DNA from: Chelatococcus albus
GTDB lineage: Bacteria > Pseudomonadota > Alphaproteobacteria > Rhizobiales > Beijerinckiaceae
Direction of reading: 5' to 3'
DNA length: 64,000 bases
NCBI RefSeq assembly: GCF_030067675.1
Contig: NZ_JASJEV010000012.1
Span: forward strand, 1-64,000
Within the stretch, counting starts at the first letter, position 1. Each line of letters begins with the position of its first letter. The notes beneath the pieces are model-generated. The model ran no database searches. It was given only the letters and a program-made list of their open reading frames with translations, and was not told where the DNA came from. Positions 34,102 through 44,782 of the stretch are shown here, piece after piece. A program made the position numbers and the translations under genes.

Positions 34102-35390
34102 ATCTCGACGGGGAGCGGCCGGCCGCGCAGACGCTGGCTGCCGAGGCAGTCCCAGGCCGCGGGATCTTCTCCCGCCACCACCAGGGCGTCGCGCGATACG
34201 ATGAGCGGCACGGCATGTTCCTTCGTCGCCTGTTCGAGCCGGCAGGCGACGTTGACGGCATCGCCCAGCACCGTGAATTCGAGCCGGGCGTCGTCGCCGA
34301 CAGCGCCGACGAAGGCCTCGCCGGCGTGGATGCCGATGCCGACGCGAATGGGCTCCTCGCCGGCCCGGCGGCGCATGTCGTTCCAGCTCGCGAGCGACGC
34401 GATGATGGCCTTGCCGCAGCCGATGGCGCGCGCGGCGTCGTCGGCCGCCGCTTCCGGGACGCCGAAAACGAGAAAGGCGCCGTCGCCGATGAACTTGTCG
34501 ACCACCCCGCGGTGAGCTGCCGCCGCCCGGCTGACGCGGCTGCGGAACTCGCTCATGAGGGCAGCGAGCTTGGCCGGATCGAGATTCTCCTCCATCGTCG
34601 TCGAATCGCGGATATCGACGAAGAGGAGCGCCACCGTGGCGCGACGGCCGGTCTTGAGCTCGTCCATGCGGCCGGCGGCCATGACGGACGCGAGCTCGGC
34701 CGGCAGGTAGCGGCCGAGATTGAGCCGGCGCGTCGTCTCCTCGACCGCCCTGTGCAGGAGCCTTCGCCCGCGGGCGGCCGCGAGCACCAGCGTGGCGCCG
34801 GCGAGCAGGAGCATGAGGAAACGCATGACGTTCGGCGGAAAGCCGAACAGGGGCGTGAGCTCGCCCGCGATCCGCGTGCGCTCGGACAGGTCGACATGGC
34901 CGGCGTGCGCCGCGATGAAAGCCACGCTACCCAGCACGAGGATCGTGGCATAGGCCTGCACGCCGGGCCGCAGCCGCAGCATGTGCACGACAAGGATCAG
35001 CGGAATGGCCGTCATCAGCGGGAAGGCGAAGGCGACATCGCCCGGCAGGCCGCTCACCTTGAAATCGAGATGCAGGCTCACCGCGATCACCGCCGCGTCG
35101 ACCGTGACCGTGGCATAGGCCATCCACCGTCGCCACCAGCCCGACCGCAGCAGCAGGAAGACCACGAGGCCCGTGCCGAGGAGCACGTCGAGCATGATGG
35201 TGGCATAGAAGATCTGCTCGTCCACGTCCGGCAGCTCGCCGGGCCGGTGGTGGACGAGGTACTTCAGCGCGATGAGAAGGACGAGGGCGACACCCATGCG
35301 CACCGCGCAGCCGAGCCGCTCGGCCGCGACGTCGGCCTCGTGCAGGAGATCTGCCTCGCTCGCCCCGCGCGTCGCCGCCTCCGCCGTCAT
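34047..35390 (-). CDS. Membrane class III adenylate/guanylate cyclase
   Basis: The 447-residue protein has about six N-terminal transmembrane segments (residues 30-240) followed by a cytoplasmic class III nucleotide cyclase domain. Metal-binding aspartates are in LFVDIRDST and FIGDGAFLVFG, and the transition-state region is GDAVNVACRLEQ. It probably makes cAMP, but base-specificity cannot be confirmed by eye. The ATG at 35390 lies 8 bases after the ccmG stop, so it may be the last gene of the ccm operon, yet no functional link to cytochrome maturation is known. Its end overlaps yciB. Confidence 0.88.
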   Translation of the reverse strand: MTAEAATRGASEADLLHEADVAAERLGCAVRMGVALVLLIALKYLVHHRPGELPDVDEQIFYATIMLDVLLGTGLVVFLLLRSGWWRRWMAYATVTVDAAVIAVSLHLDFKVSGLPGDVAFAFPLMTAIPLILVVHMLRLRPGVQAYATILVLGSVAFIAAHAGHVDLSERTRIAGELTPLFGFPPNVMRFLMLLLAGATLVLAAARGRRLLHRAVEETTRRLNLGRYLPAELASVMAAGRMDELKTGRRATVALLFVDIRDSTTMEENLDPAKLAALMSEFRSRVSRAAAAHRGVVDKFIGDGAFLVFGVPEAAADDAARAIGCGKAIIASLASWNDMRRRAGEEPIRVGIGIHAGEAFVGAVGDDARLEFTVLGDAVNVACRLEQATKEHAVPLIVSRDALVVAGEDPAAWDCLGSQRLRGRPLPVEIYAPASSPELVTSSVATA

Positions 35391-35398
35391 GATCCGCG

Positions 35399-36058
35399 TC
35401 ACCCCCCGGATGCCCGGGCCTGCGCCGGTTTCGCCTGCGCGGCTGTGCTGACCGCCGTGACGAAGGCCGCCATGTTCCCGGGTGTCAGCGGGCCGATCTG
35501 CTTGTGGCGAACGGTGCCGTCGGCGCCGACGACGAAAGTCTCCGGAATGCCGTAGACGCCCCAGTCGATGGCGGCGCGGCCGCTCTGGTCGACGCCCACC
35601 GCCGCGAAGGGATTGCCGAGCTGGCCAAGGAAGCGCCGGGCGTTTTCGGGATTGTCCTTGTAGTTGATGCCGACGAGGCGGACGCCGGGCTGGCCGGCGA
35701 GCTGCATCAATTGCGGATGCTCCTGCCGACAGGGTGCGCACCAGGACGCCCAGACGTTGACAATGGTCACGCCGCCCTTGAGATCCGCCGTCGCGAGACC
35801 AGGCACGGGCCTGCCGTCCCTGGTCAGGCCGTCGAGTGCGGGCAGCGTGAAGTCCGGGACCGGACGGCCGATAAGCGCCGAAGGCACCCGCGAGGCGTCG
35901 CCGCCTCCGAGGAGCCGCACGAGGAAGAGCCCGGCGAGCGCGGCGAAGACGGCGAGTGGGAGGAGGACAAGGAGACGGCCGCGCGTCCGGCGGGCCTCCC
36001 GCACGCCGGCCGGGGCCGGGGAAACGGGTTCCGGGGCGGGATCGGGGTGCGACGACAT
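35399..36058 (-). CDS. ccmG: Cytochrome c maturation thioredoxin CcmG/DsbE
   Basis: The 219-residue periplasmic thioredoxin-like protein reduces apocytochrome c disulfides before haem attachment. One transmembrane anchor (LLVLLPLAVFAALAGLFLV, residues 29-47) precedes the domain. The redox motif is Cys107-Ala-Pro-Cys110 in NVWASWCAPCRQEHP, and GINYKDNPENARRFL and YGIPETFVVGADG are CcmG-specific segments. It starts 9 bases after ccmD, inside the ccmABCDG operon. Confidence 0.94.
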   Translation of the reverse strand: MSSHPDPAPEPVSPAPAGVREARRTRGRLLVLLPLAVFAALAGLFLVRLLGGGDASRVPSALIGRPVPDFTLPALDGLTRDGRPVPGLATADLKGGVTIVNVWASWCAPCRQEHPQLMQLAGQPGVRLVGINYKDNPENARRFLGQLGNPFAAVGVDQSGRAAIDWGVYGIPETFVVGADGTVRHKQIGPLTPGNMAAFVTAVSTAAQAKPAQARASGG

Positions 36059-36067
36059 GGGCTGACC

Positions 36068-36259
36068 TCAGCCGGCTTCGGGCGCCGGGCGTCCGGCAGG
36101 GCGTGCCTGCGACCGGCGGGTCACGCCGCGCGCCTCGAGACGGGCGAGCGCCCTCGCCTGCAGGCGCTGGTCGATGAGGGCGCGCAGGATCAGCGCGGCG
36201 ATGACGAGCGCCGTGATCGCGTAGGACGCCACGATGAAACCTTGATGTGCTGTACCCAT
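36068..36259 (-). CDS. ccmD: Haem exporter protein CcmD
   Basis: This 63-residue small membrane protein has one transmembrane helix (FIVASYAITALVIAALIL, residues 8-25) and a basic cytoplasmic tail (ALIDQRLQARALARLEARG). CcmD stabilises the CcmC-haem-CcmE complex. Its ATG at 36259 shares one base with the ccmC stop (TGATG on the minus strand). Identification rests on size, topology and position in the operon, as the family is poorly conserved. Confidence 0.88.
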   Translation of the reverse strand: MGTAHQGFIVASYAITALVIAALILRALIDQRLQARALARLEARGVTRRSQARPAGRPAPEAG

Positions 36260-36996
36260 CAGGCGGCCTCCCGGTCGAGACGCTCGGCCTCGAGGATCGA
36301 GAGGGTGCGCACGCGCCGGCGCAGGATTTCGGTGCGCATGCCGGCGAGATGCAGCGCCGCGGAGAGAAGCGTGAAGGCAAGGGCCATGACGAGGAGCGGC
36401 CACAGCATCGAGGCATGGATCGTCGGTCCGCCGAGGCGGAAGACCGAGGCCGGCTGATGCAGCGTGTTCCACCAGTCTACCGAGAACTTGACGATCGGCA
36501 CGTTGACGAAGCCGACGAGGGTGAGGATCGACACCGCGCGCGCCGCCCGGCCCGGATCCTCCACCGTGCGCCACATGGCCATGACGCCGAGATACATGAG
36601 GAGCAGCACCAGCATCGAGGTCAGCCGCGCGTCCCACACCCACCAGGTGCCCCACATGGGCTTGCCCCAGAGCGCGCCGGTCACGAGACAGACGAAGGTG
36701 AAGGCCGCCCCGATGGGCGCGGCCGCCTTCTGCGAGACGTCGGCGAGGGGGTGGCGCCAGACCAGCGTGCCGACCGCGGACAGGCTCATGAGCGTGTAGA
36801 AGAAGAGCCCGAGCCAGGCCGTCGGCACATGGATGAACATGATGCGCACCGTCTCGCCCTGCTGATAGTCGGCGGGCGCGACGAAGAAGGCGAGATAGAG
36901 CCCCGCCGCCAAGAGCACGGCCGACGCCGCCGCGAGCCAGGGCAGAATTCTGCCGGCAAGCGCCATGAAACGGGTCGGGTTGGCAAGGCTCCACAT
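36259..36996 (-). CDS. ccmC: Haem handling membrane protein CcmC
   Basis: The 245-residue protein has six transmembrane segments and the tryptophan-rich haem-binding motif WGTWWVWDARLTS. FIHVPTAWLGLFFY and the NTLHQPASVF region supply the two external histidines that bind haem for transfer to CcmE. ATG at 36996 is chosen since MWSLANPTRF is a typical start. It is separated by 47 bases from ccmB and overlaps ccmD. Confidence 0.95.
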   Translation of the reverse strand: MWSLANPTRFMALAGRILPWLAAASAVLLAAGLYLAFFVAPADYQQGETVRIMFIHVPTAWLGLFFYTLMSLSAVGTLVWRHPLADVSQKAAAPIGAAFTFVCLVTGALWGKPMWGTWWVWDARLTSMLVLLLMYLGVMAMWRTVEDPGRAARAVSILTLVGFVNVPIVKFSVDWWNTLHQPASVFRLGGPTIHASMLWPLLVMALAFTLLSAALHLAGMRTEILRRRVRTLSILEAERLDREAA

Positions 36997-37043
36997 GCGG
37001 CCTGATCTAACGAGCGATTTCCGTGGCGGCAATGTGGCGTGGG

Positions 37044-37712
37044 CTAGCTTCCGTGTCGCAGTGCCGCAGCAGCAGCCACCGTGCCGATCACGATCGCGAG
37101 AAGAGAGAGCGCGATCAGGATCAGGAAGGGGGTGAGGAAGGGGATGGTGCCGCCCGTCGCCGCATTCGCCGCCGACACGCCGAAGATGAGCGTCGGGACC
37201 ATGAGCGGCAGCACGAGGACGGAGAGAAGCAGGCCGCCGCGGCGCATGGTGGCGGTCAGCGCCGCGCCCACCCCGCCGATGAAGGTGAGCGCCGGCGTGC
37301 CGACGAGGAGCGTCGCCGATACGGCGAGCATGGCTTCGGGCGTCAAGGCGATCAGCAGCCCGAGGAAGGGCGCGCAGAGCGCGAGCGGCAGGCCCGTGGT
37401 CAGCCAGTGGGCAAAGCCCTTCACCACGACGATCAGCTCGAGCGGCGCCTCGGCATGCATGAGGAGATCGAGCGAGCCGTCCTCCTCGTCGGCCTGGAAC
37501 AGGCGGTCGAGGCCAATGAGGGTGGCGAGCACCGCGGCGAGCCAGAGAATCGCCGGGCCGATGCGCGCCAGCAGGTTCAGGTCTGGCCCCAGCGCGAAGG
37601 GCACGACCGTCACCAGCATGACGAAGAAGCCGAGACCGAGCGCCCCCGAACCGCCAATGCGGCCCGCGAGCTTCAGGTCGCGCACCAGGAGCGCGGCGAG
37701 CGCCCGGGTCAT
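37044..37712 (-). CDS. ccmB: Haem exporter permease CcmB
   Basis: This 222-residue inner-membrane protein with about six hydrophobic helices is the permease that pairs with CcmA and releases haem-loaded CcmE. RDLKLAGRIGGSGALGLGFF, LFQADEEDGSLDLLM and the VLPLMVPTLIFG segment are typical. Its ATG overlaps the ccmA stop by 4 bases (ATGA), which points to coupled translation. Confidence 0.94.
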   Translation of the reverse strand: MTRALAALLVRDLKLAGRIGGSGALGLGFFVMLVTVVPFALGPDLNLLARIGPAILWLAAVLATLIGLDRLFQADEEDGSLDLLMHAEAPLELIVVVKGFAHWLTTGLPLALCAPFLGLLIALTPEAMLAVSATLLVGTPALTFIGGVGAALTATMRRGGLLLSVLVLPLMVPTLIFGVSAANAATGGTIPFLTPFLILIALSLLAIVIGTVAAAAALRHGS

Positions 37713-38338
37713 GCCGCTTCTCCGGCATCGGCCGCCAGTACGGGACGCTCGATGCGCAGCGTCGCTGCGCCGTCGAGGCCGAGGGGCGCATGCGTCGCGG
37801 CGATGATGAGGCCGCCGGCGGCGAGATGGTCGCGCATCGCGACGCCGAGCGCCTCCTGCGAGGCGGCGTCGAGGGCCGACGTCGGTTCGTCGAGGAGCCA
37901 GACGGGCCTGGCCGAGACGAAGAGGCGGGCGAGTCCGACACGTCGCCGCTGGCCGGCCGAGAGATAGGCGACCGGCAGGCGGGCGGCGTGTTCGAGGCCG
38001 ACCCGCGCCAGCGCCTCCTTCGGCGTGAGGGCGGCGCGGCCGAGGATGGCGCGGGCGAAGGCGAGGTTCTCCTCGGCCGTCAGGGCGCTCTTCAGGCCAT
38101 CGCGGTGGCCGACGAAATTGACGAGCTCGGTGAGCGGCGCTTCCCCGGCCCCCTCGACCCGCACGTTGCCCGCTTCCGGGCGCAGGCGCGCCGCCAGGAT
38201 GGCGAGCAGGCTCGACTTGCCGGCGCCGTTGCGGCCGGTGACGACCAGCGCCTGCCCGTCGGCGAGGGTGAAGGACAGGTTGGCGAAGATCAGCCGCTCG
38301 GAACGCCGGCAGGCGAGATTGTCGGCCACGATCCGCAC
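37709..38338 (-). CDS. ccmA: Haem exporter ATP-binding protein CcmA
   Basis: The 209-residue ABC ATPase powers release of holo-CcmE during cytochrome c maturation. Walker A is TGRNGAGKSSLL, the signature is YLSAGQRRRVGLARL, and Walker B is WLLDEPTSALD. The start is GTG at 38338. It is first in the ccmABCDG series on the minus strand; ccmE, ccmF and ccmH are not in the window, which is normal where they form a separate operon. The gene is divergent from acnA. Confidence 0.95.
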   Translation of the reverse strand: MRIVADNLACRRSERLIFANLSFTLADGQALVVTGRNGAGKSSLLAILAARLRPEAGNVRVEGAGEAPLTELVNFVGHRDGLKSALTAEENLAFARAILGRAALTPKEALARVGLEHAARLPVAYLSAGQRRRVGLARLFVSARPVWLLDEPTSALDAASQEALGVAMRDHLAAGGLIIAATHAPLGLDGAATLRIERPVLAADAGEAA

Positions 38339-38390
38339 GATGTCGTCCCTGCCCCCCGATGAATGCCCGCGCCGGTGCCGCTGCTCTTTA

Positions 38391-38405
38391 GAACGAGTAT
38401 CGTTC
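38391..38405. promoter_or_regulatory. Perfect palindrome in the ccmA-acnA divergent region
   Basis: GAACGA-GTA-TCGTTC is a perfect 6-3-6 inverted repeat located 53 bases upstream of ccmA and 158 bases upstream of acnA. The preceding bases make a TTTAGAAC half-site that resembles the TTTAGAA half of iron control elements bound by Irr in Hyphomicrobiales, and both flanking operons concern haem or iron-sulfur proteins. The second half does not match well, so a regulator cannot be assigned. Confidence 0.4.
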
Positions 38406-38562
38406 GTCTAGCGGGCCGCGCCGAAATTATCTATATGAGCGGCGGCTGCGCCGCGCGCCTTTTTCGCGCGGATCCCCCGGGCGCCCCCGGAGCGGCGCGC
38501 GCGCTTCGCGCATCGGCCGAACGAACGCAAGTTCGATCTTTCTGATGTGAGGGAATCCGCAC

Positions 38563-41271
<2,709 letters not shown>

Positions 41272-41321
41272 CGGGCCCGTTGCGACCCGGGCGCCGGGCC
41301 CGGGCGGCATGCGATCGAAGG

Positions 41322-41349
41322 GCGCCCGCGGTTGGACAACCGCGGGCGC
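41322..41349. terminator. Strong hairpin downstream of acnA
   Basis: A perfect 12-bp stem GCGCCCGCGGTT / AACCGCGGGCGC with a GGAC loop begins 50 bases after the acnA stop, and its pairing extends by further G-T and G-C pairs on each side. There is only a short T-poor tail (TCATGTAT). It most likely ends the acnA transcript 110 bases before acpXL. Confidence 0.6.
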
Positions 41350-41459
41350 TCATGTATAGGAAGCTCCTTTCACGGACCCGGCGCGGTGGATGACGGGGCG
41401 CCCATCCATGCAGGGGCCGTCGTCGTGCTGCGATCAACCCAGGACAGGAGACTGACGCG

Positions 41460-41741
41460 ATGGCGTCCACCTTCGAGACCGTCGCCAACATCATCTCGGA
41501 AACGTGCGACATCCCGCGCGACCAGATCACGCCCGAGAGCCACGCCATCGATGACCTCGGCGTGGATTCGCTCGCCTTCCTCGACATTGCCTTCGCCATC
41601 GACAAGGCCTTCGGCATCAAGCTGCCGCTGGAGCAGTGGACGCAGGAGGTGAACGAGGGCAAGGTCCCGGCCGAGCAGTATTTCGTGCTGAAGAACCTCT
41701 GCGCGCGGATCGACGAGCTCGTCTCCGCGAAGGTGGCCTGA
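41460..41741 (+). CDS. acpXL: Acyl carrier protein AcpXL for very-long-chain fatty acids
   Basis: The 93-residue carrier holds the growing 28-carbon hydroxylated acyl chain that LpxXL places on lipid A in Hyphomicrobiales. The phosphopantetheine serine is Ser37 in [10 protein letters not shown]. The protein is longer than housekeeping AcpP (about 78 residues) and has [10 protein letters not shown] and [14 protein letters not shown], features of AcpXL. A CAGGAGA site precedes the ATG. It is the first gene of the acyl-chain module at 41.5-47.7 kb. Confidence 0.95.
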   Translation: MASTFETVANIISETCDIPRDQITPESHAIDDLGVDSLAFLDIAFAIDKAFGIKLPLEQWTQEVNEGKVPAEQYFVLKNLCARIDELVSAKVA

Positions 41742-41880
41742 GGGCCCGGCGATCCTGCCGGCCGCCGAATGATGCGATGATGGCGCGGGCGGTCTCCCGG
41801 CATCGCCGCGACGCATGGGAGAGCCATCCGTCGGGCCGAACCGCCGGGGGCGGCCCGCCACCTATTTCCAGACCCTGCCT

Positions 41881-42342
41881 ATGCGTCTCGAATATTTCCA
41901 GATGATCGATCGTGTGGCGGCCTTCGACGAGGCCGCAGCGCGGCTCGAAGCCCAGTCGACCGTCCCCGGGGAGAGCCCCGTATTCGAGGGGCACTTCCCG
42001 GGTCACCCGCTGATGCCCGGCGTGCTCCTGACCGAGACCATGGCGCAGGCGTCCGGCTATCTCATCCTCGGCCTGTGCCGCTTTTCGCACATGCCCTTTC
42101 TCGCCGGCGTCGAGAAGGCGAAGTTCCGCTCCTTCGTGGGCCCGGGCGCGCCGCTCGCCATCACGGCGGAACTCGTGCACCAGGGCTCCGGCTATGCCGT
42201 GACCAAGGCGAAGATCCGCAGCGACGGCAAGGCGATCTGCGACGCGGAGCTCATGTTCCGCATGCTGCCCTTCCCCGACGGCCTGTCGGCTCGCATGCGC
42301 GAACAGGCCGAGAGCCTCGGCCTGATGCTGGAGGCTGCCTGA
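41881..42342 (+). CDS. fabZXL: FabZ-like 3-hydroxyacyl-ACP dehydratase of the AcpXL module
   Basis: This 153-residue hot-dog-fold enzyme dehydrates 3-hydroxyacyl-ACP. The catalytic His38 is in FEGHFPGHPLMPGVLL and the acidic partner Glu52 in TETMAQASGY. MRLEYFQMIDRV is the usual start of this rhizobial branch. It lies between acpXL and the ketosynthase genes, which identifies its carrier as AcpXL. ATG at 41881 is used, although the frame stays open to 41815 and encodes a second YFQ just upstream. The next gene starts 2 bases after its stop. Confidence 0.92.
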   Translation: MRLEYFQMIDRVAAFDEAAARLEAQSTVPGESPVFEGHFPGHPLMPGVLLTETMAQASGYLILGLCRFSHMPFLAGVEKAKFRSFVGPGAPLAITAELVHQGSGYAVTKAKIRSDGKAICDAELMFRMLPFPDGLSARMREQAESLGLMLEAA

Positions 42343-42344
42343 CG

Positions 42345-43487
42345 ATGACGACGCGTGAAGTCTGGATCACCGGCATCGGCCTCGTGTCCAACCTGGGCGA
42401 GGGGATCGAGCCGCATCTCGCCGCGCTTGCCGGGGAGGCCCGGGCGAAGGTGGACAGCGAGAGCTTTGCCCCCTACGCGGTGCATCCGGTCGTGCCGCTG
42501 GAATGGGACCGGCAGATCCCGAAGAAGGCCGACCAGCGGCAGATGGAGCCCTGGCAGCGGCTCGGCGTCTATGCGGCGGGGCTGGCGCTCGCCGACGCCG
42601 GGGTGAAGGAGGACAGGGAACTCCTCGGCCGCATGCACCTCATCGTCGCCGCCGGCGGCGGCGAGCGCGACTATGCGGTGGACGGGCAGATCCTCTCCGG
42701 CCTGCCGAAGAGCCCGGCACCGGGCGCCTTCCTCAACGAGCGGCTGATGAGCGACCTGAGGCCGACGCTCTTCCTCGCCCAGCTCTCCAACCTGCTCGCC
42801 GGCAACATCTCCATCGTCCACGGCGTCACCGGCGCCTCGCGCACCTTCATGGGCGAGGAGCAGGCCGGGGTCGACGCCGTGCGCATCGCCGCTGAGCGCA
42901 TCGCCGCGGACCAGGGCGACATCTTCCTCGTCGGCGGCGCCTACAACGCCGAGCGGCCGGACGTGCTGCTCATCTACGAGATGGGTGGCTTCCTGTGGAA
43001 GAACGGCTTCGTCCCCGTGTGGGACCGGCCCGCGGCGGGAGGCGGCTTCATTCCCGGCTCCGGCGCCGCCTTCCTCGTCTTCGAGGCGCGCGACCACGCC
43101 GAGAAGCGCGGCGCCAGGCCCATCGCCGTGCTGCGCGGCGTCGCCGCCGACCAGGTGCGCCGCGGCCCGGGCGCGACGGAGCGCTCGCTCACGGCGCTCT
43201 GGCGCAGCATCGCGGACGGTTTCTCCGACGAAGCGGGGGCGGTCTTCTCGGGTGCGTCCGGCGTCGCCGGGCTCACCGAAGAGGAGCGTTCGGCGCTCGC
43301 GGCGCTCGCTCCGGACGCCGCGGTGTACGCCACCAACGAGCTCTTCGGCAATATGCTGGAGGCCCAGTTCCCGGCGGGGCTCGCGCTCGCGGCCGCGGCG
43401 CTCGGGCGGAGCGTGGTCGCGGAGGCGGTCGTGACCAGCGTCGGCCACGTCCGCGGCGAGGGGCTCGCGTTCCTCGGCAAGGCGTGA
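42345..43487 (+). CDS. fabF2XL: Ketosynthase-like protein lacking the catalytic triad (FabF2-XL type)
   Basis: The 380-residue protein has the beta-ketoacyl synthase fold (VWITGIGLVSNLGEG, GGFIPGSGAAFLVFEARDHA). The active-site Cys motif TACSSG of the neighbour is replaced by HGVTGASRTF, and the two histidine motifs (NAHGT, GHTLTAAG) correspond to SGASGV and GNMLEAQ. All three catalytic residues are therefore absent, as in chain-length factors of type II polyketide synthases. It probably pairs with the catalytic FabF1-XL encoded 14 bases downstream to set chain length. The loss of residues is visible; the partner role is inference. Confidence 0.88.
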   Translation: MTTREVWITGIGLVSNLGEGIEPHLAALAGEARAKVDSESFAPYAVHPVVPLEWDRQIPKKADQRQMEPWQRLGVYAAGLALADAGVKEDRELLGRMHLIVAAGGGERDYAVDGQILSGLPKSPAPGAFLNERLMSDLRPTLFLAQLSNLLAGNISIVHGVTGASRTFMGEEQAGVDAVRIAAERIAADQGDIFLVGGAYNAERPDVLLIYEMGGFLWKNGFVPVWDRPAAGGGFIPGSGAAFLVFEARDHAEKRGARPIAVLRGVAADQVRRGPGATERSLTALWRSIADGFSDEAGAVFSGASGVAGLTEEERSALAALAPDAAVYATNELFGNMLEAQFPAGLALAAAALGRSVVAEAVVTSVGHVRGEGLAFLGKA

Positions 43488-43501
43488 AGGGGGTGAGGAC
43501 C

Positions 43502-44782
43502 ATGGCACCGCACCGTGACAAGCTTGGGCGCCCCCTCGTCGCCGTGACGGGGATGGGCGTCGTCACCTCTCTCGGCCAGGGCAAGGCCGACAACTGGGCG
43601 GCGATCACCGCGGGCCGCTCGGGCATCCATCGCATCGAGCGCTTCGCCACCGACGGCCTGCGCACGACCATCGCCGGCACCGTGGACTTCGTGCCGGCCG
43701 AGCCCTTCTGCGCGCCGACGCTCTCGGAACGCATGGCGACGCTGGCGGCGGAGGAGGCCGTCGGCCAGGCGGCGATCGGCTCGGCGGGCGATTTTCCCGG
43801 CGCCCTCTTCATCGCCGTGCCCCCGGTGGAGATGGAATGGCCGCAGCGCGAGGCGCTGGCCGCCGCAGCCGGCACGGACGGCGATGTGACCTACGCCGAA
43901 CTCCTGAGAGGGGCTGGCTCCGGCCGCTTCAAGGCGTGGCACGAGCTCTTCCTCTTCGGCACCGTGGCTGACCACATCGCCGAGCGCTTCGGCACCAAGG
44001 GCTCGCCGATCTCGCTGTCGACCGCCTGCTCCTCCGGGGCCACGGCGATCCAGCTCGGCGTCGAGGCGATCCGTCGCGGGGAGATGAGGGCGGCGCTCGC
44101 CATCGGCACGGACGGTTCGGTCAATCCCGAGTCGCTCATCCGCTTCTCGCTTCTCTCGGCGCTCTCCACCCAGAATGACCCGCCGGAGGGAGCGGCGAAG
44201 CCCTTCTCCAAGAATCGCGACGGCTTCGTCATGGGCGAGGGCGCGGCCGCCCTCGTGCTCGAGGACTATGAGCACGCGCTGGCGCGCGGTGCCACGATCC
44301 TCGGCTTCGTCCTCGGCTGCGGCGAGAAGGGCGACGGCTTCCATCGCACGCGCTCGAGCCCGGACGGAGCGCCCGCGATCGCCGCCATCCGCGAGGCCAT
44401 CGCCGATGCCGGCCTCACGCCGGACGATATCGACTACATCAACGCCCACGGCACGAGCACGCCCGAGAACGACAAGATGGAATCGCTCTCCTGCGCGGCC
44501 GTGATGGGCGAACGCATGGCCTCCGTGCCGATCTCCTCCAACAAGTCCATGATCGGCCACACGCTGACGGCGGCGGGTGCGGTGGAGGCGGTGTTCTCGC
44601 TGCTCACCATCGCCGAGGGGCGCATCCCGCCGACGATCAACTACAACGTGCCGGATCCCGCCATCACGCTCGACGTCGTGCCCAACAAGGCGCGGGATGC
44701 GCGGGTCGGTCGCGTGCTGTCCAATTCCTTCGGCTTCGGCGGGCAGAACACCTGTCTCGTCTTCACGGCGGAGCCCGTCTGA
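43502..44782 (+). CDS. fabF1XL: Beta-ketoacyl-ACP synthase II of the AcpXL module (FabF1-XL)
   Basis: This 426-residue condensing enzyme elongates AcpXL-bound acyl chains with malonyl units. The nucleophile is Cys176 in SLSTACSSGATA. The catalytic histidines are in INAHGTSTPEND and MIGHTLTAAG, and NSFGFGGQNTCLVF ends the thiolase fold. The ATG at 43502 has GAGGA upstream. Its stop shares a base with the start of the next gene (TGATG). Together with the triad-less paralogue before it, it should form the ketosynthase heterodimer. Confidence 0.94.
   Translation: MAPHRDKLGRPLVAVTGMGVVTSLGQGKADNWAAITAGRSGIHRIERFATDGLRTTIAGTVDFVPAEPFCAPTLSERMATLAAEEAVGQAAIGSAGDFPGALFIAVPPVEMEWPQREALAAAAGTDGDVTYAELLRGAGSGRFKAWHELFLFGTVADHIAERFGTKGSPISLSTACSSGATAIQLGVEAIRRGEMRAALAIGTDGSVNPESLIRFSLLSALSTQNDPPEGAAKPFSKNRDGFVMGEGAAALVLEDYEHALARGATILGFVLGCGEKGDGFHRTRSSPDGAPAIAAIREAIADAGLTPDDIDYINAHGTSTPENDKMESLSCAAVMGERMASVPISSNKSMIGHTLTAAGAVEAVFSLLTIAEGRIPPTINYNVPDPAITLDVVPNKARDARVGRVLSNSFGFGGQNTCLVFTAEPV

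Noticed and set aside
42345-43487. Reading the triad-less ketosynthase as a sequencing error or pseudogene
   Set aside because: The frame is intact over full length, tightly packed in the operon, and the neighbouring residues around all three missing sites are coherent, so it looks like a real, diverged protein.
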